32,542 nucleotides of DNA, taken from assembly GCA_011042725.1 (NCBI GenBank), contig DQWD01000111.1, positions 1 through 32,542 of the forward strand, in the 5' to 3' direction. The notes beneath the pieces were generated by a model, which was not told where the DNA came from, ran no database searches, and was given only the letters and a program-made list of their open reading frames with translations. The position numbers and the translations under genes are program-made. The stretch comes from Candidatus Aminicenantota bacterium. Lineage in GTDB: Bacteria; Acidobacteriota; Aminicenantia; Aminicenantales; Aminicenantaceae. This document shows, piece by piece, positions 15,531-23,254 of this stretch; within the stretch, counting starts at the first letter, position 1; each line of letters opens with the position of its first letter.

Positions 15531-16202
15531 TTGCCCGAACAAAATTTTCTGTTTCCCGGAGCTAAAGGTCATCTGGGAACCGACGAATCAGGCAAAGGGG
15601 ATTATTTTGGCCCGTTGGTTGTTGCCGGTCTGTTTTTACCTGCCGGGCAGGCAAGTGTTTTAGCTGAATTAGGGGTTAGGGATAGCAAGAAATTTGCTGA
15701 TAGCCGAGTTCAGGAATTAGCTCAGCTTTTAAAACAAGGTTATCATCACTCTTTAGTTGTTATCGGTCCGGAGAAATATAATGAATTGTACACCAAAATG
15801 AGAAATTTGAATCGACTGCTGGCTTGGGCGCATGCTCGGGTTATTGAAAATGTCCTAGAGAAAGTTGATTGTCGAAGAGTCGTAACCGACCAATTTGGCG
15901 ATAAGCTCTATGTTTTGAATGCATTAATGAAAAAAGGGCGGCAGATTGAGTTGATCCAGAGACCAAAAGCTGAGCAGGATATGGCTGTGGCGGCGGCTTC
16001 GATATTGGCCCGGGCGGAATTTTTGAGACGCCTATCTTATCTTTCCCAAGAAGTGGGAGTTGACCTTCCTAAGGGTGCTTCGCCTAAAGTACAGGAAGTT
16101 GGTTATCAATTAGTTAAAAAAAAAGGCCAAGAGATATTGAAGCGGGTGGCCAAAGTGCACTTTAAAACCACTCAAAAGATTTTGGCCTTGCTGGGGGATT
16201 AA
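15531..16202 (+). CDS. rnhC: Ribonuclease HIII, short form
   Basis: RNase HIII cuts the RNA strand of RNA:DNA hybrids in the cytoplasm. The catalytic residues fit the DEDE set: Asp18-Glu19 in TDESGKGDYFGPLV, Asp120 in VTDQFGD and Glu148 in RPKAEQDMAVAAASI. At 223 aa it is much shorter than the usual RNase HIII of about 300 aa, because the N-terminal TBP-like substrate-binding domain is absent. The upstream frame contains no start codon that could supply it before the CoA-transferase stop. The start is TTG with AAGGGGAG just upstream. It follows the CoA-transferase by 23 bases and may ride on that operon's transcript, an unrelated function tagged on. Confidence 0.9.
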   Translation: MPEQNFLFPGAKGHLGTDESGKGDYFGPLVVAGLFLPAGQASVLAELGVRDSKKFADSRVQELAQLLKQGYHHSLVVIGPEKYNELYTKMRNLNRLLAWAHARVIENVLEKVDCRRVVTDQFGDKLYVLNALMKKGRQIELIQRPKAEQDMAVAAASILARAEFLRRLSYLSQEVGVDLPKGASPKVQEVGYQLVKKKGQEILKRVAKVHFKTTQKILALLGD

Positions 16203-16262
16203 TTTAAGTGACGAAAAGAAGAAGCAATTGACTACTGGGTAACAAGCATTTACAATAACTTT

Positions 16263-16475
16263 GTGAGTAAAGATAAAGTAACGATCAAACTTCCTCGACC
16301 TCTATATAACCGGGTTAAGAATATCATTGAAGGTAGCGGTTTTGGCAGTGTTAATGAATTTGTGGTCTATGTGCTTAGAGACTTAGTTTCCATGCATGAA
16401 TCAAGTAGTTCGGAATTAACTAGAGAGGAAGTAGAAAAAATCAGGCAGCGCTTGAAAAACTTAGGTTACTTCTAG
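16263..16475 (+). CDS. Small ribbon-helix-helix-like protein
   Basis: A 70 aa protein whose first 45 residues look like a ribbon-helix-helix (CopG/Arc-type) fold: a short beta strand VTIKLPRPLYNRV, then two helices with SGFGSVNEFVVYVLRDLV. The second half is charged (TREEVEKIRQRLKNLGYF). Such proteins bind DNA as dimers, but no partner toxin or operator is evident, and similar proteins are often of unknown function. It starts with GTG and has only a weak ribosome binding site, so the start is less sure than the frame. Its target is not known. Confidence 0.75.
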   Translation: MSKDKVTIKLPRPLYNRVKNIIEGSGFGSVNEFVVYVLRDLVSMHESSSSELTREEVEKIRQRLKNLGYF

Positions 16476-16670
16476 GGCTTTTTCCCAAGATTTCTTTCAT
16501 TTTTAACTTGATTGTGGTCAAGAAGAGACAGACTAAGAAACTATAAAAAAATTAAATTTGAGTCATTCCTGACCAAACCTTGAATGAAGAACAGAAATGT
16601 TTTTTCCTATACAACTACTTATGGAGTTTAGTAAAATTTTATCCTTTTTTATTTAAACAGATAGGTTTCC

Positions 16671-17897
16671 ATGATGCTCTTGATGAAACTGCTTATCTTG
16701 GTTTTAGTTTTACTCGTTTTAATTAGGCTAAAGATAGAAATAAGTATTGTTCTTCTCTTGGGAACAGGGCTTCTTGAAATTCTTTTCCCCGTTCCCCTTG
16801 GTGTCTTCTGGCGAAACATTGGAGAGAGTATCTTTAACTCTCAATCCCTATCTTTGGTAGGAATTGTTGTCTTGGTGCTTTTTCTTGGGCGTTTTCTCCA
16901 GATCCAGGGTAATTTTAACCAGATGGTTCGCTCTCTTCAGCAATCCATAAGAGAACCTCGTTTAATTTTAGCGATTCCTCCTGCTCTCATCGGTCTTTTG
17001 CCGATGCTGGGAGGAGCCTTGGTTTCAGCTCCGATAGTTGAAGAGGCCAGCCGGAAGTGGTCGCTCTCGCCCGCTTGGAAAACCTTTTACAATTATTGGT
17101 TTCGCCACATTTGGGAGTATTGTTGGCCACTCTATGTCAATATGATTCTGGCAGCGGCAATTATTCAAGTGCCGATTATGAGAATTTCAATTTTTCAGTT
17201 TCCGTTTACCTTGCTGGCCGCGGCTTTGGGCTTATTTGTCCTTTTTCGCCAAGTTAAGCCTATTGACATTCCCGCAAAAAAATTAAAGCCCCGGGAAGTT
17301 CTCACCCATCTAGGGGAGAGTTTATGGGCTATTTGGCCGATCATCTTGATCATTATTTTTATTTTTATCTTTAAGCTCAGCATGCTTTTAGCTTTGGCCT
17401 TGAGTGTGGGATTAACCCAAGTTTTTTTCCGTTCCCCATTACCCAAAAGATGGCAAATTTTTAAAGAAAGTTTTTCGTGGAAAACCGTCCTTTTGGTTTT
17501 AGCCGTCATGATATTTAAAGGAATGCTGGAAAAGTCATCCGCTCTCACTGGATTGGAGCAGTTACTTCATACTGATGGATGGTGGGCTTATTTTTTACTA
17601 TTTTTCATTCCTTTTGTGTTGGCTTTTCTTACGGGTGTTAACCATGCTTACGTGGGGATTTCTTTTCCTCTTCTTCTGCCCATTATTGGTCAAGGCAATC
17701 CTGATATGATTTTGCTCATGTTTGCTTATGTGAGTGGTTTTGTGGGGATCCTTCTTTCTCCAGCGCATCTCTGTTTGGTTCTGACCCTTGATTATTTTCG
17801 AGCGAGCCTAAAGGATGTTTATCGAATCATGATTATTCCCGTTATTATTATTTTTATGGCTGCTTTTCTTGTCTTGCTTGTTTTCCGGATAGTTTGA
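16671..17897 (+). CDS. DUF401-family membrane permease
   Basis: A 408 aa integral inner-membrane protein with roughly ten or more hydrophobic helices, related to the DUF401 group of the ion-transporter-like permeases. The conserved loop after the third helix reads GLLPMLGGALVSAPIVEEA, followed by FYNYWFRHIWEYCWPLY. The second half repeats a hairpin-like region around FLTGVNHAYVGISFPLLLPII. Substrate unknown; relatives are loosely linked to gluconate- or citrate-type transporters. Three closely spaced ATG codons (16671, 16674, 16683) could serve as the start. It follows a 195-base A/T-rich gap in which I could not place a convincing promoter. Confidence 0.83.
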   Translation: MMLLMKLLILVLVLLVLIRLKIEISIVLLLGTGLLEILFPVPLGVFWRNIGESIFNSQSLSLVGIVVLVLFLGRFLQIQGNFNQMVRSLQQSIREPRLILAIPPALIGLLPMLGGALVSAPIVEEASRKWSLSPAWKTFYNYWFRHIWEYCWPLYVNMILAAAIIQVPIMRISIFQFPFTLLAAALGLFVLFRQVKPIDIPAKKLKPREVLTHLGESLWAIWPIILIIIFIFIFKLSMLLALALSVGLTQVFFRSPLPKRWQIFKESFSWKTVLLVLAVMIFKGMLEKSSALTGLEQLLHTDGWWAYFLLFFIPFVLAFLTGVNHAYVGISFPLLLPIIGQGNPDMILLMFAYVSGFVGILLSPAHLCLVLTLDYFRASLKDVYRIMIIPVIIIFMAAFLVLLVFRIV

Positions 17898-18082
17898 AAA
17901 GAAGCGGTAAGTTTAAAGATTGGTGTTCAAGCTTTCTCTAGAAGTTATAGACTTTAGTTTTATCCTAATCGGGTGGGACTGAAAATGGTAACATAAGTGA
18001 ATCTAAAAAGAGAAAAGTTGATCAGGATAATTTAATGAATAACAATAAAAAGAGAATCTAAACACTGTTGAGGAGGCCACTC

Positions 18083-19327
18083 ATGACTAACGATTCAACA
18101 ATCAGAATTTATTATGATGACCCTTACCAGATTGAATTTACAGCCCGAATAATCGACCAAGTTAAGCAGGGCGATAATTGGGGCCTAGTTCTGGATAGGA
18201 CTTGTTTTTATCCCGAATCGGGGGGACAACCAGCAGATAAAGGTTGGCTAGATGGAGTTCAGGTCATTTATGTCTCGGAAGAAAAGGATAAGATTTTTCA
18301 TTGGGTTACTCAACCACTCCCAGGGCCTCAAGTAAAAGGGAAAATCGATTGGTCGCGTCGTTTTGATCATATGCAACAACATGCTGGTCAACATGTGTTA
18401 AGTCAAAGTTTTTATGAACTTTATCAAGCCGAAACTCTTTCCTTTCATTTAGGAGAACAAACCGCATCGGTGGAAATAGATTTATCCCAAGCAAGTTATG
18501 AGCTGGTGCAAAGGGTTGAAGAGCGGGCCAACCAGATTATCTTTGAGAACAGGGAAATTAAAACTTACTTTGTTTCCCCTTCCAATCTTCATCAAATTCC
18601 GCTTCGTAAGCCCCCCAAAAAAACAGGAGACATCAGGGTGGTTGAAGTTGATAAATTTGACTATTCTGCCTGTGGTGGCACTCATCCGCGCCGGACCGGG
18701 GAGATAGGATTGATTAAAATAACTAGGTGGGAAAAAATTCGCCAAAATATTCGTTTTGAATTTGTGTGTGGCCGGCGAGCCCTAGCTGATTATCAACGGA
18801 AAACAATGGTTACCAGAGAATTGGTTAGCCTCCTCAATGTTCATCAAGAGGAAATAAAAGAATCAGTCCAGAAGACATTAGCCCAGGTGAAGCAAATCCG
18901 AAAAAAATTGAACAAAGCCAAGGAAGAGTTAAGCCGCTACCAAGCCCAGGAAATGGCCAGCCAAGCCCAAACTTTTTTTATCACTGAGTATTATCAGGAT
19001 AAAACTCCCGAGGAAGTTAAATTTTTAGCCCGCCAGATTATCCGCTGTGGGCCTTATGCTACTTTATTAGCCACGCGGGTAGGGGGGATGATCCATGTGG
19101 TCATGGCGGTGGCCGATGAGTTGGAGATTAATTTAAGAGAGTTTCAATCCTTAATTGGGGACATTATTAAGGGCAAAGGAGGCGGCAGTCCTACTCTTCT
19201 TGAATTTAGAGGAGAGAAACCAGATATGTTTTCGCAATTGGTTAAGGAAATAACGCAGAATTTTAAAAAGCGCTATCCAAATGTCTTAGCCGAAAAAGGT
19301 GAAAAAAATAATTTGACTTTAACCTGA
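18083..19327 (+). CDS. AlaX-type alanyl-tRNA editing protein with DHHA1 domain
   Basis: A trans-editing enzyme that removes wrongly attached serine or glycine from tRNA-Ala. This 414 aa version is the long AlaX form. It has an N-terminal barrel ending in CFYPESGGQPADKG, an editing domain with zinc ligands in QQHAGQH (His100, His104) and SACGGTH (Cys197, His201), a basic coiled-coil linker (about 260-300), and a C-terminal DHHA1-type domain with KGKGGGSPTLLEF. It lacks the aminoacylation core of AlaRS. The ATG at 18083 is chosen because GAGGAGG lies six bases before it; the ORF track's TTG overlaps that site. It is convergent with the permease pair downstream. Confidence 0.92.
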   Translation: MTNDSTIRIYYDDPYQIEFTARIIDQVKQGDNWGLVLDRTCFYPESGGQPADKGWLDGVQVIYVSEEKDKIFHWVTQPLPGPQVKGKIDWSRRFDHMQQHAGQHVLSQSFYELYQAETLSFHLGEQTASVEIDLSQASYELVQRVEERANQIIFENREIKTYFVSPSNLHQIPLRKPPKKTGDIRVVEVDKFDYSACGGTHPRRTGEIGLIKITRWEKIRQNIRFEFVCGRRALADYQRKTMVTRELVSLLNVHQEEIKESVQKTLAQVKQIRKKLNKAKEELSRYQAQEMASQAQTFFITEYYQDKTPEEVKFLARQIIRCGPYATLLATRVGGMIHVVMAVADELEINLREFQSLIGDIIKGKGGGSPTLLEFRGEKPDMFSQLVKEITQNFKKRYPNVLAEKGEKNNLTLT

Positions 19328-19350
19328 GATTTTTTCTTCTTGTTCCTTTT

Positions 19351-19374
19351 CCTCGGAGATAAAAAACCGAGAGG
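19351..19374. terminator. Possible weak hairpin between convergent genes
   Basis: CTCGG (19352-19356) can pair with CCGAG (19367-19371) around a ten-base loop, and one bulged A would let further pairing occur. A T-rich stretch lies on its left and an A-run inside the loop. It sits between the stop codons of the convergent AlaX and permease genes, the right place for a terminator, but the stem is short. Confidence 0.25.
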
Positions 19375-19414
19375 TGATTAGGACTATATTTGATTTGCTG
19401 GAGCAAGAAATTAA

Positions 19415-20662
19415 TTATTCATAACGAAGGGAGACGATGGGATCAGTCCGGGCCGCCTTCTGAGCGGGGAAGATACCAAAGAAAAGGCCGACGGAAATAG
19501 AGACTCCTAAGCCTAAAGCAACTGACCAGGCTGTTACCGAAGCAGGAAGGGGAGTGGCGGCTCGAACTAAAAAAGCGATGAGAAAGCCAAGGATGACTCC
19601 GATGGTTCCTCCCGTGCCGGTCAAAAAGACCGCTTCGATCAGGAATTGACGAAGAATATCGCCTGCTCGGGCGCCAATGGCTTTGCGAATGCCAATTTCT
19701 CTTGTTCTCTCTTTTACTGCTACCAGCATGATATTCATAACGCCGATGCCTCCCACCAATAATCCAATAGAAGAAATAGCAATCATCACCAAGTAGGCAG
19801 CCCCGGTGAGCTGGTTATAGAGATCTAGCAAGGTATCTTGGGTATAAATGGAAAAATCATTGGGTTTGTCGAAGGCGACTTTGCGCCTTTTACGCAGCAC
19901 AGTGATGATCTGGTCCATTGTCTCGGGAATATACCCATGCTTATGGGGGGTGATAATTATTTCTAGGCCGGATAAATCGTAGGGGAAATACTTCATTAAA
20001 GTGGTGATCGGGATCCCGACGATATTATCTCGACTTTGACCAAACATTTCTCCTCTTTTTTCCAGAACACCGATGACCCTAAACTTTTCCGCTCCGATAC
20101 GAATTTCCTTCCCCAGCGCCGAGGTGTGAGGAAAAAGAATTTCTTTTAACTCGGCCCCGAGAACACAAACTTTGGTCCGATGGAGAACATCTACAGAAGT
20201 TATAAACCGTCCTTCGCGCGGCAAATACACAGAGAGAACTTGAGGAAATTTTTCGTTAAGGCCAATGATCACCGAATTTTGGCTCTTTTTATCCTGATAT
20301 TTAACGGGGATATTTTCAAAAACATTGGCTACCAGATCGACAGCTACTGCTTTTACTAACGGACATTCTTCTTCGATGGCGGTAGCATCATCAAGAGTTA
20401 AATCTTTTCGTTGCCTTATTTCCTCCGATTCCCCCCCTATTTGAACACCTGGTTCTTGCTTGGAAACAATAATTACATCAGAGCCAACCGACTCCAGTTC
20501 AGCCATGAAACTCCGGTTGAGTCCCTGGATGATGGAGACCATGCCGATGACCGTCATCACCCCGATGAGAATGCCCAAGAGGGTCAGAAAAGAACGAAGT
20601 TTATGAGTTTTGATGGAATCAAAAGCCATCTGGGTGATTTCTTTAAATAGAGTCCACTTCAT
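19415..20662 (-). CDS. MacB-like ABC transporter permease (second of pair)
   Basis: A 415 aa permease of the MacB/FtsX type: one N-terminal membrane helix (LRSFLTLLGILIGVMTVIGMV), a large periplasmic MacB_PCD domain, then three C-terminal helices with the FtsX cytoplasmic motif RTREIGIRKAIGARAGDILRQF. Such proteins work with a separate ATPase and often a periplasmic adaptor to move lipoproteins, peptides or antibiotics by mechanotransmission. Its start overlaps the stop of the preceding permease gene by ATGA, so the two are co-translated and probably form a heterodimer. No ATPase gene is in this window. Confidence 0.9.
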   Translation of the reverse strand: MKWTLFKEITQMAFDSIKTHKLRSFLTLLGILIGVMTVIGMVSIIQGLNRSFMAELESVGSDVIIVSKQEPGVQIGGESEEIRQRKDLTLDDATAIEEECPLVKAVAVDLVANVFENIPVKYQDKKSQNSVIIGLNEKFPQVLSVYLPREGRFITSVDVLHRTKVCVLGAELKEILFPHTSALGKEIRIGAEKFRVIGVLEKRGEMFGQSRDNIVGIPITTLMKYFPYDLSGLEIIITPHKHGYIPETMDQIITVLRKRRKVAFDKPNDFSIYTQDTLLDLYNQLTGAAYLVMIAISSIGLLVGGIGVMNIMLVAVKERTREIGIRKAIGARAGDILRQFLIEAVFLTGTGGTIGVILGFLIAFLVRAATPLPASVTAWSVALGLGVSISVGLFFGIFPAQKAARTDPIVSLRYE

Positions 20663-21894
20663 TGTTCACTTCTTAGGGCATCGATAGGATTTAGTTTGGC
20701 GGCTTGAGAAGCCGGATAAAGGCCGAAAAAAAGTCCGACAGACATCGAGACGAAAAGAGCAATAATTATGGCGCCAGGTTCAATACTGGAGGGGAGAGAA
20801 GAAGTCAGGGTGACAATGCGGGCGATGATAAAACCGAGTAGAATCCCAATAGCTCCCCCTGTTGTGGCCAGAATACTTGACTCGATTAAAAATTGGAAGA
20901 GGATATCTTTTCGGCGGGCTCCGATGGCCATCCTAATACCTATTTCCTTGGTTCTCTCGGTAACGGAGACTAACATAATATTCATGATCACGATGCCCCC
21001 GACAATAAGGGCTATAGAAGAAATGGCAATCATGGCAAAATAAATTCCATTGGTGGCCGATTTATAAAATTGAATAAAAGAATCCGAGGTTCGAAAAGAA
21101 AAATCATCAGGCTCATTGAATCTTAAATGACGTTTGGCTCGAAGAACCGTTCGGACTTCTTCTTGCGCCTGGAGCATCTCTTCTTGAGAGAGAGTATGGA
21201 CATTGATGGTGATTGACCGCCGGGAGCCGTAGATTTTTAAAAAAGTGGTGATGGGAATTCGGACAAAATTGTCTTGGCTCATTCCCAGGATTTTCCCTTT
21301 TGGCTTAGCTACCCCGATAATAAGAAAATTTAGATGACCCACCTTAATCCACTTTCTTAAAGGATCAGTCTGGGGAAAAAGATGTTGGGCTACATCTGCT
21401 CCGATAATGGCTACATTGCGGGAGTGATCTTCGTCTTCCTTAAGCAGGTGACGACCACTGGTTAGCTCTTCGACGCTGCCGATAAGGTGGTCAACATGAG
21501 TTACGCCGCGAATAGTGACGTTTTTCAGCGAACGTGAACCATACTTTACTGTTCGGGAGGTGGAAGTTGAGGCGCCAACTAACCGGCAAGACTGGCATTT
21601 CTCTCTAATTATTTTCATGTCTTCTAAGGTTAGATCTTTTCTTTTTAACTGCTTACGAAATTCTTCCAAAGAGGTAGCTCCAAAAGAAAATTTACTTACA
21701 GCAAAATCGTTGGCTCCGTAGAAGGAAAATTTTTCATAGACGTAATTATTTAATCCTTGAATTATCGAAACCACAGCAATGATGGTCAAAACACCGATAA
21801 TAATACCTAGAAGAGTGAGGAATGAGCGTAACTTGTTGGCCCACAGGGAGCTGAGGGCCATGTTTAAAGATTCATTGAGGGGGAGCTTGGGCAT
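20659..21894 (-). CDS. MacB-like ABC transporter permease (first of pair)
   Basis: A 411 aa paralogue of the next gene with the same layout: an N-terminal helix (LRSFLTLLGIIIGVLTIIAVV), a periplasmic MacB_PCD-like domain containing a CxxC pair (EKCQSCRL), and three C-terminal helices with RTKEIGIRMAIGARRKDILFQF. The two proteins share clear similarity along their length, which suggests tandem duplication and a heterodimeric permease. The ATG has an AGGAAT-type ribosome binding site and a plausible promoter about 20 bases upstream. ATPase and adaptor partners must be encoded elsewhere. Exported substrate unknown. Confidence 0.9.
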   Translation of the reverse strand: MPKLPLNESLNMALSSLWANKLRSFLTLLGIIIGVLTIIAVVSIIQGLNNYVYEKFSFYGANDFAVSKFSFGATSLEEFRKQLKRKDLTLEDMKIIREKCQSCRLVGASTSTSRTVKYGSRSLKNVTIRGVTHVDHLIGSVEELTSGRHLLKEDEDHSRNVAIIGADVAQHLFPQTDPLRKWIKVGHLNFLIIGVAKPKGKILGMSQDNFVRIPITTFLKIYGSRRSITINVHTLSQEEMLQAQEEVRTVLRAKRHLRFNEPDDFSFRTSDSFIQFYKSATNGIYFAMIAISSIALIVGGIVIMNIMLVSVTERTKEIGIRMAIGARRKDILFQFLIESSILATTGGAIGILLGFIIARIVTLTSSLPSSIEPGAIIIALFVSMSVGLFFGLYPASQAAKLNPIDALRSEQ

Positions 21895-21914
21895 TATTCC
21901 TATTCCTTACCTAC

Positions 21915-21942
21915 ATTTTACATCAAGAATTACGAATAACAA
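21915..21942 (-). promoter_or_regulatory. Predicted promoter of the MacB-like permease operon
   Basis: On the minus strand TTGTTA (21942-21937), a 16-base spacer and TAAAAT (21920-21915). The predicted start is near 21908, giving a short leader that still holds the ribosome binding site before the ATG at 21894. Hexamers and spacing are identical to those found upstream of the GHMP kinase operon. Confidence 0.4.
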
Positions 21943-22032
21943 GAGAAAAGGTTCTGGAAATTAGAAGTTCTGGAAGGCAGATTTCTAGGTTAAGAAGATT
22001 TCTAAGATATGATTTAGGTGGAAGAATGGAGC

Positions 22033-22068
22033 AAAAAATCCGTTAGGGGGTGCCTAACTTGGTTTTTT
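22033..22068. terminator. Bidirectional Rho-independent terminator-like hairpin
   Basis: GTTAGG (22042-22047) pairs perfectly with CCTAAC (22053-22058) around the loop GGGTG. Two more C:G pairs and an A6/T6 pairing can extend the stem across small bulges (A-run 22033-22038, T-run 22063-22068). It would terminate transcripts on either strand. It is oddly placed, between two divergently oriented genes. Confidence 0.55.
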
Positions 22069-22102
22069 CTAGGGAGGCTTTAACGGGAAGTGGGGAAGTA
22101 AC

Positions 22103-22131
22103 TTGACAACTGCTGCTTGAGGCACGAAAAT
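22103..22131 (+). promoter_or_regulatory. Possible promoter of the zinc alcohol dehydrogenase gene
   Basis: A perfect TTGACA (22103-22108) is followed after 17 bases by GAAAAT (22126-22131), a 4/6 match to the -10 consensus. Transcription would start near 22138, only a few bases before the ATG at 22142, making the mRNA practically leaderless. The -10 weakness and missing leader keep confidence low. Confidence 0.3.
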
Positions 22132-22141
22132 TTAGGGCGGA

Positions 22142-23122
22142 ATGCGGGCATTATTGTTTACTGGCTCCCATCTTGAATTAAAAGCTGATTTTCCCGAGCC
22201 GAAAATCAAAAAAGGGGAAGCCAAGATCAAGGTTTTAAAAGCTGGAATCTGTAATACTGATTTAGAGATCACCAAGGGCTACCTAGGGTTTCGGGGAGTT
22301 TTAGGACATGAATTTGTCGGGGTTGTCGAAGAAGCAAGTTCCCCAGGTTTGCTTGGCCAGAGAGTGGTCGGTGAGATAAACCTACCTTGTGGGCAATGTA
22401 AATATTGTCTTCATGGTCAATCTCGTCATTGTCCCTCTCGTCAAGTTTTAGGAATCAAGGACAAAGATGGAGTTTTTGCCGATTATGTAACCTTGCCAGA
22501 AAAGAACTTACATTTGCTTCCGGATTCCTTAAGCAGTGATGAAGCTCTTTTTACCGAGCCCTTGGCTGCTGCCTTAAGGATTATTGAGCAATTGCCTCCT
22601 GATTTTGTCAAAAAAAAGGAAGAAATAAAGGCCTGTGTGCTAGGTGATGGGAAACTTGGCCTTTTGGCTGCTCAAGCCCTAAAGAAAGTTTTTCCCCAGG
22701 TAAGTTGCCTTGGCAAGCATGGAAATAATTTAACACTCCTTTCTTCTTGGGGCATTACCACCTATCTGAATACCGACCATGGAGGCCTCAAATTTGACTT
22801 AATTGTTGAAGCAACTGGAAATAAAGAAGGTCTTAACCAGGCCGTTAGTTTAGTTCAACCCGAAGGAATTATTTTTCTCAAAAGTACCCTTCAGGATGAC
22901 TATGAGGGTAATCTTTCTCCTTTAGTCATCGATGAGATTCAAATAATAGGTTCGAGGTGTGGACCGTTTCCCCAGGCCATTAAATGGCTGGAGAACAAAA
23001 GAGTTGAAGTATTGAAGATGATCGAAGCTGAATATACCTTGGAGAGAGCCAAAGAAGCGATGCAACGAGCAGCCCAACCAGGTGCTTTGAAAGTAATTTT
23101 AAACATCAACTCTCCGGATTAA
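22142..23122 (+). CDS. Zinc-dependent alcohol/threonine dehydrogenase-like protein
   Basis: Medium-chain dehydrogenase/reductase of 326 aa that would oxidise an alcohol or polyol with NAD(P). Likely catalytic zinc ligands are Cys37 (AGICNTD) and His56-Glu57 (LGHEFVG). The structural zinc lobe is complete with Cys83, 86, 89 and 97 (PCGQCKYC, then HCPSR). The Rossmann domain starts at CVLGDGKLGLLAAQAL. The protein is slightly shorter than typical members (about 340-350 aa). The substrate cannot be assigned; threonine, sorbitol-type polyols and simple alcohols are all served by related enzymes. The ATG has only a weak AGGG upstream. Probably the first gene of a short run with the pyruvate-kinase-like gene. 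Confidence 0.88.
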   Translation: MRALLFTGSHLELKADFPEPKIKKGEAKIKVLKAGICNTDLEITKGYLGFRGVLGHEFVGVVEEASSPGLLGQRVVGEINLPCGQCKYCLHGQSRHCPSRQVLGIKDKDGVFADYVTLPEKNLHLLPDSLSSDEALFTEPLAAALRIIEQLPPDFVKKKEEIKACVLGDGKLGLLAAQALKKVFPQVSCLGKHGNNLTLLSSWGITTYLNTDHGGLKFDLIVEATGNKEGLNQAVSLVQPEGIIFLKSTLQDDYEGNLSPLVIDEIQIIGSRCGPFPQAIKWLENKRVEVLKMIEAEYTLERAKEAMQRAAQPGALKVILNINSPD

Positions 23123-23254
23123 CGGCCAAAAAATAGGGAAGAAGTATTAGTTTCGATGGTGGAACGTAAAGAAAAAGAAGAACTTAAATTAGTGGAAAGA
23201 ATGGTTCAAGGCAAATTTAAGTAAATTATTTAAATCTATTCAGGGAGGATAGAG

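Noticed and set aside
17971-17980. GGGTGGGACT upstream of the AlaX gene, reminiscent of a T-box element
   Set aside because: Only a partial match to the conserved T-box sequence, with no specifier stem and no terminator/antiterminator pair in the 170-base region.
19380-19392. 13-base repeat AGGACTATATTTG also present at 67-79
   Set aside because: Short, A/T-rich, only two copies, and no extension of the match or association with a mobile element.
23156-23224. 22-codon plus-strand ORF (MVERKEKEELKLVERMVQGKFK)
   Set aside because: Too short and without a well-spaced ribosome binding site; composition is ordinary for A/G-rich DNA, so it may be chance.
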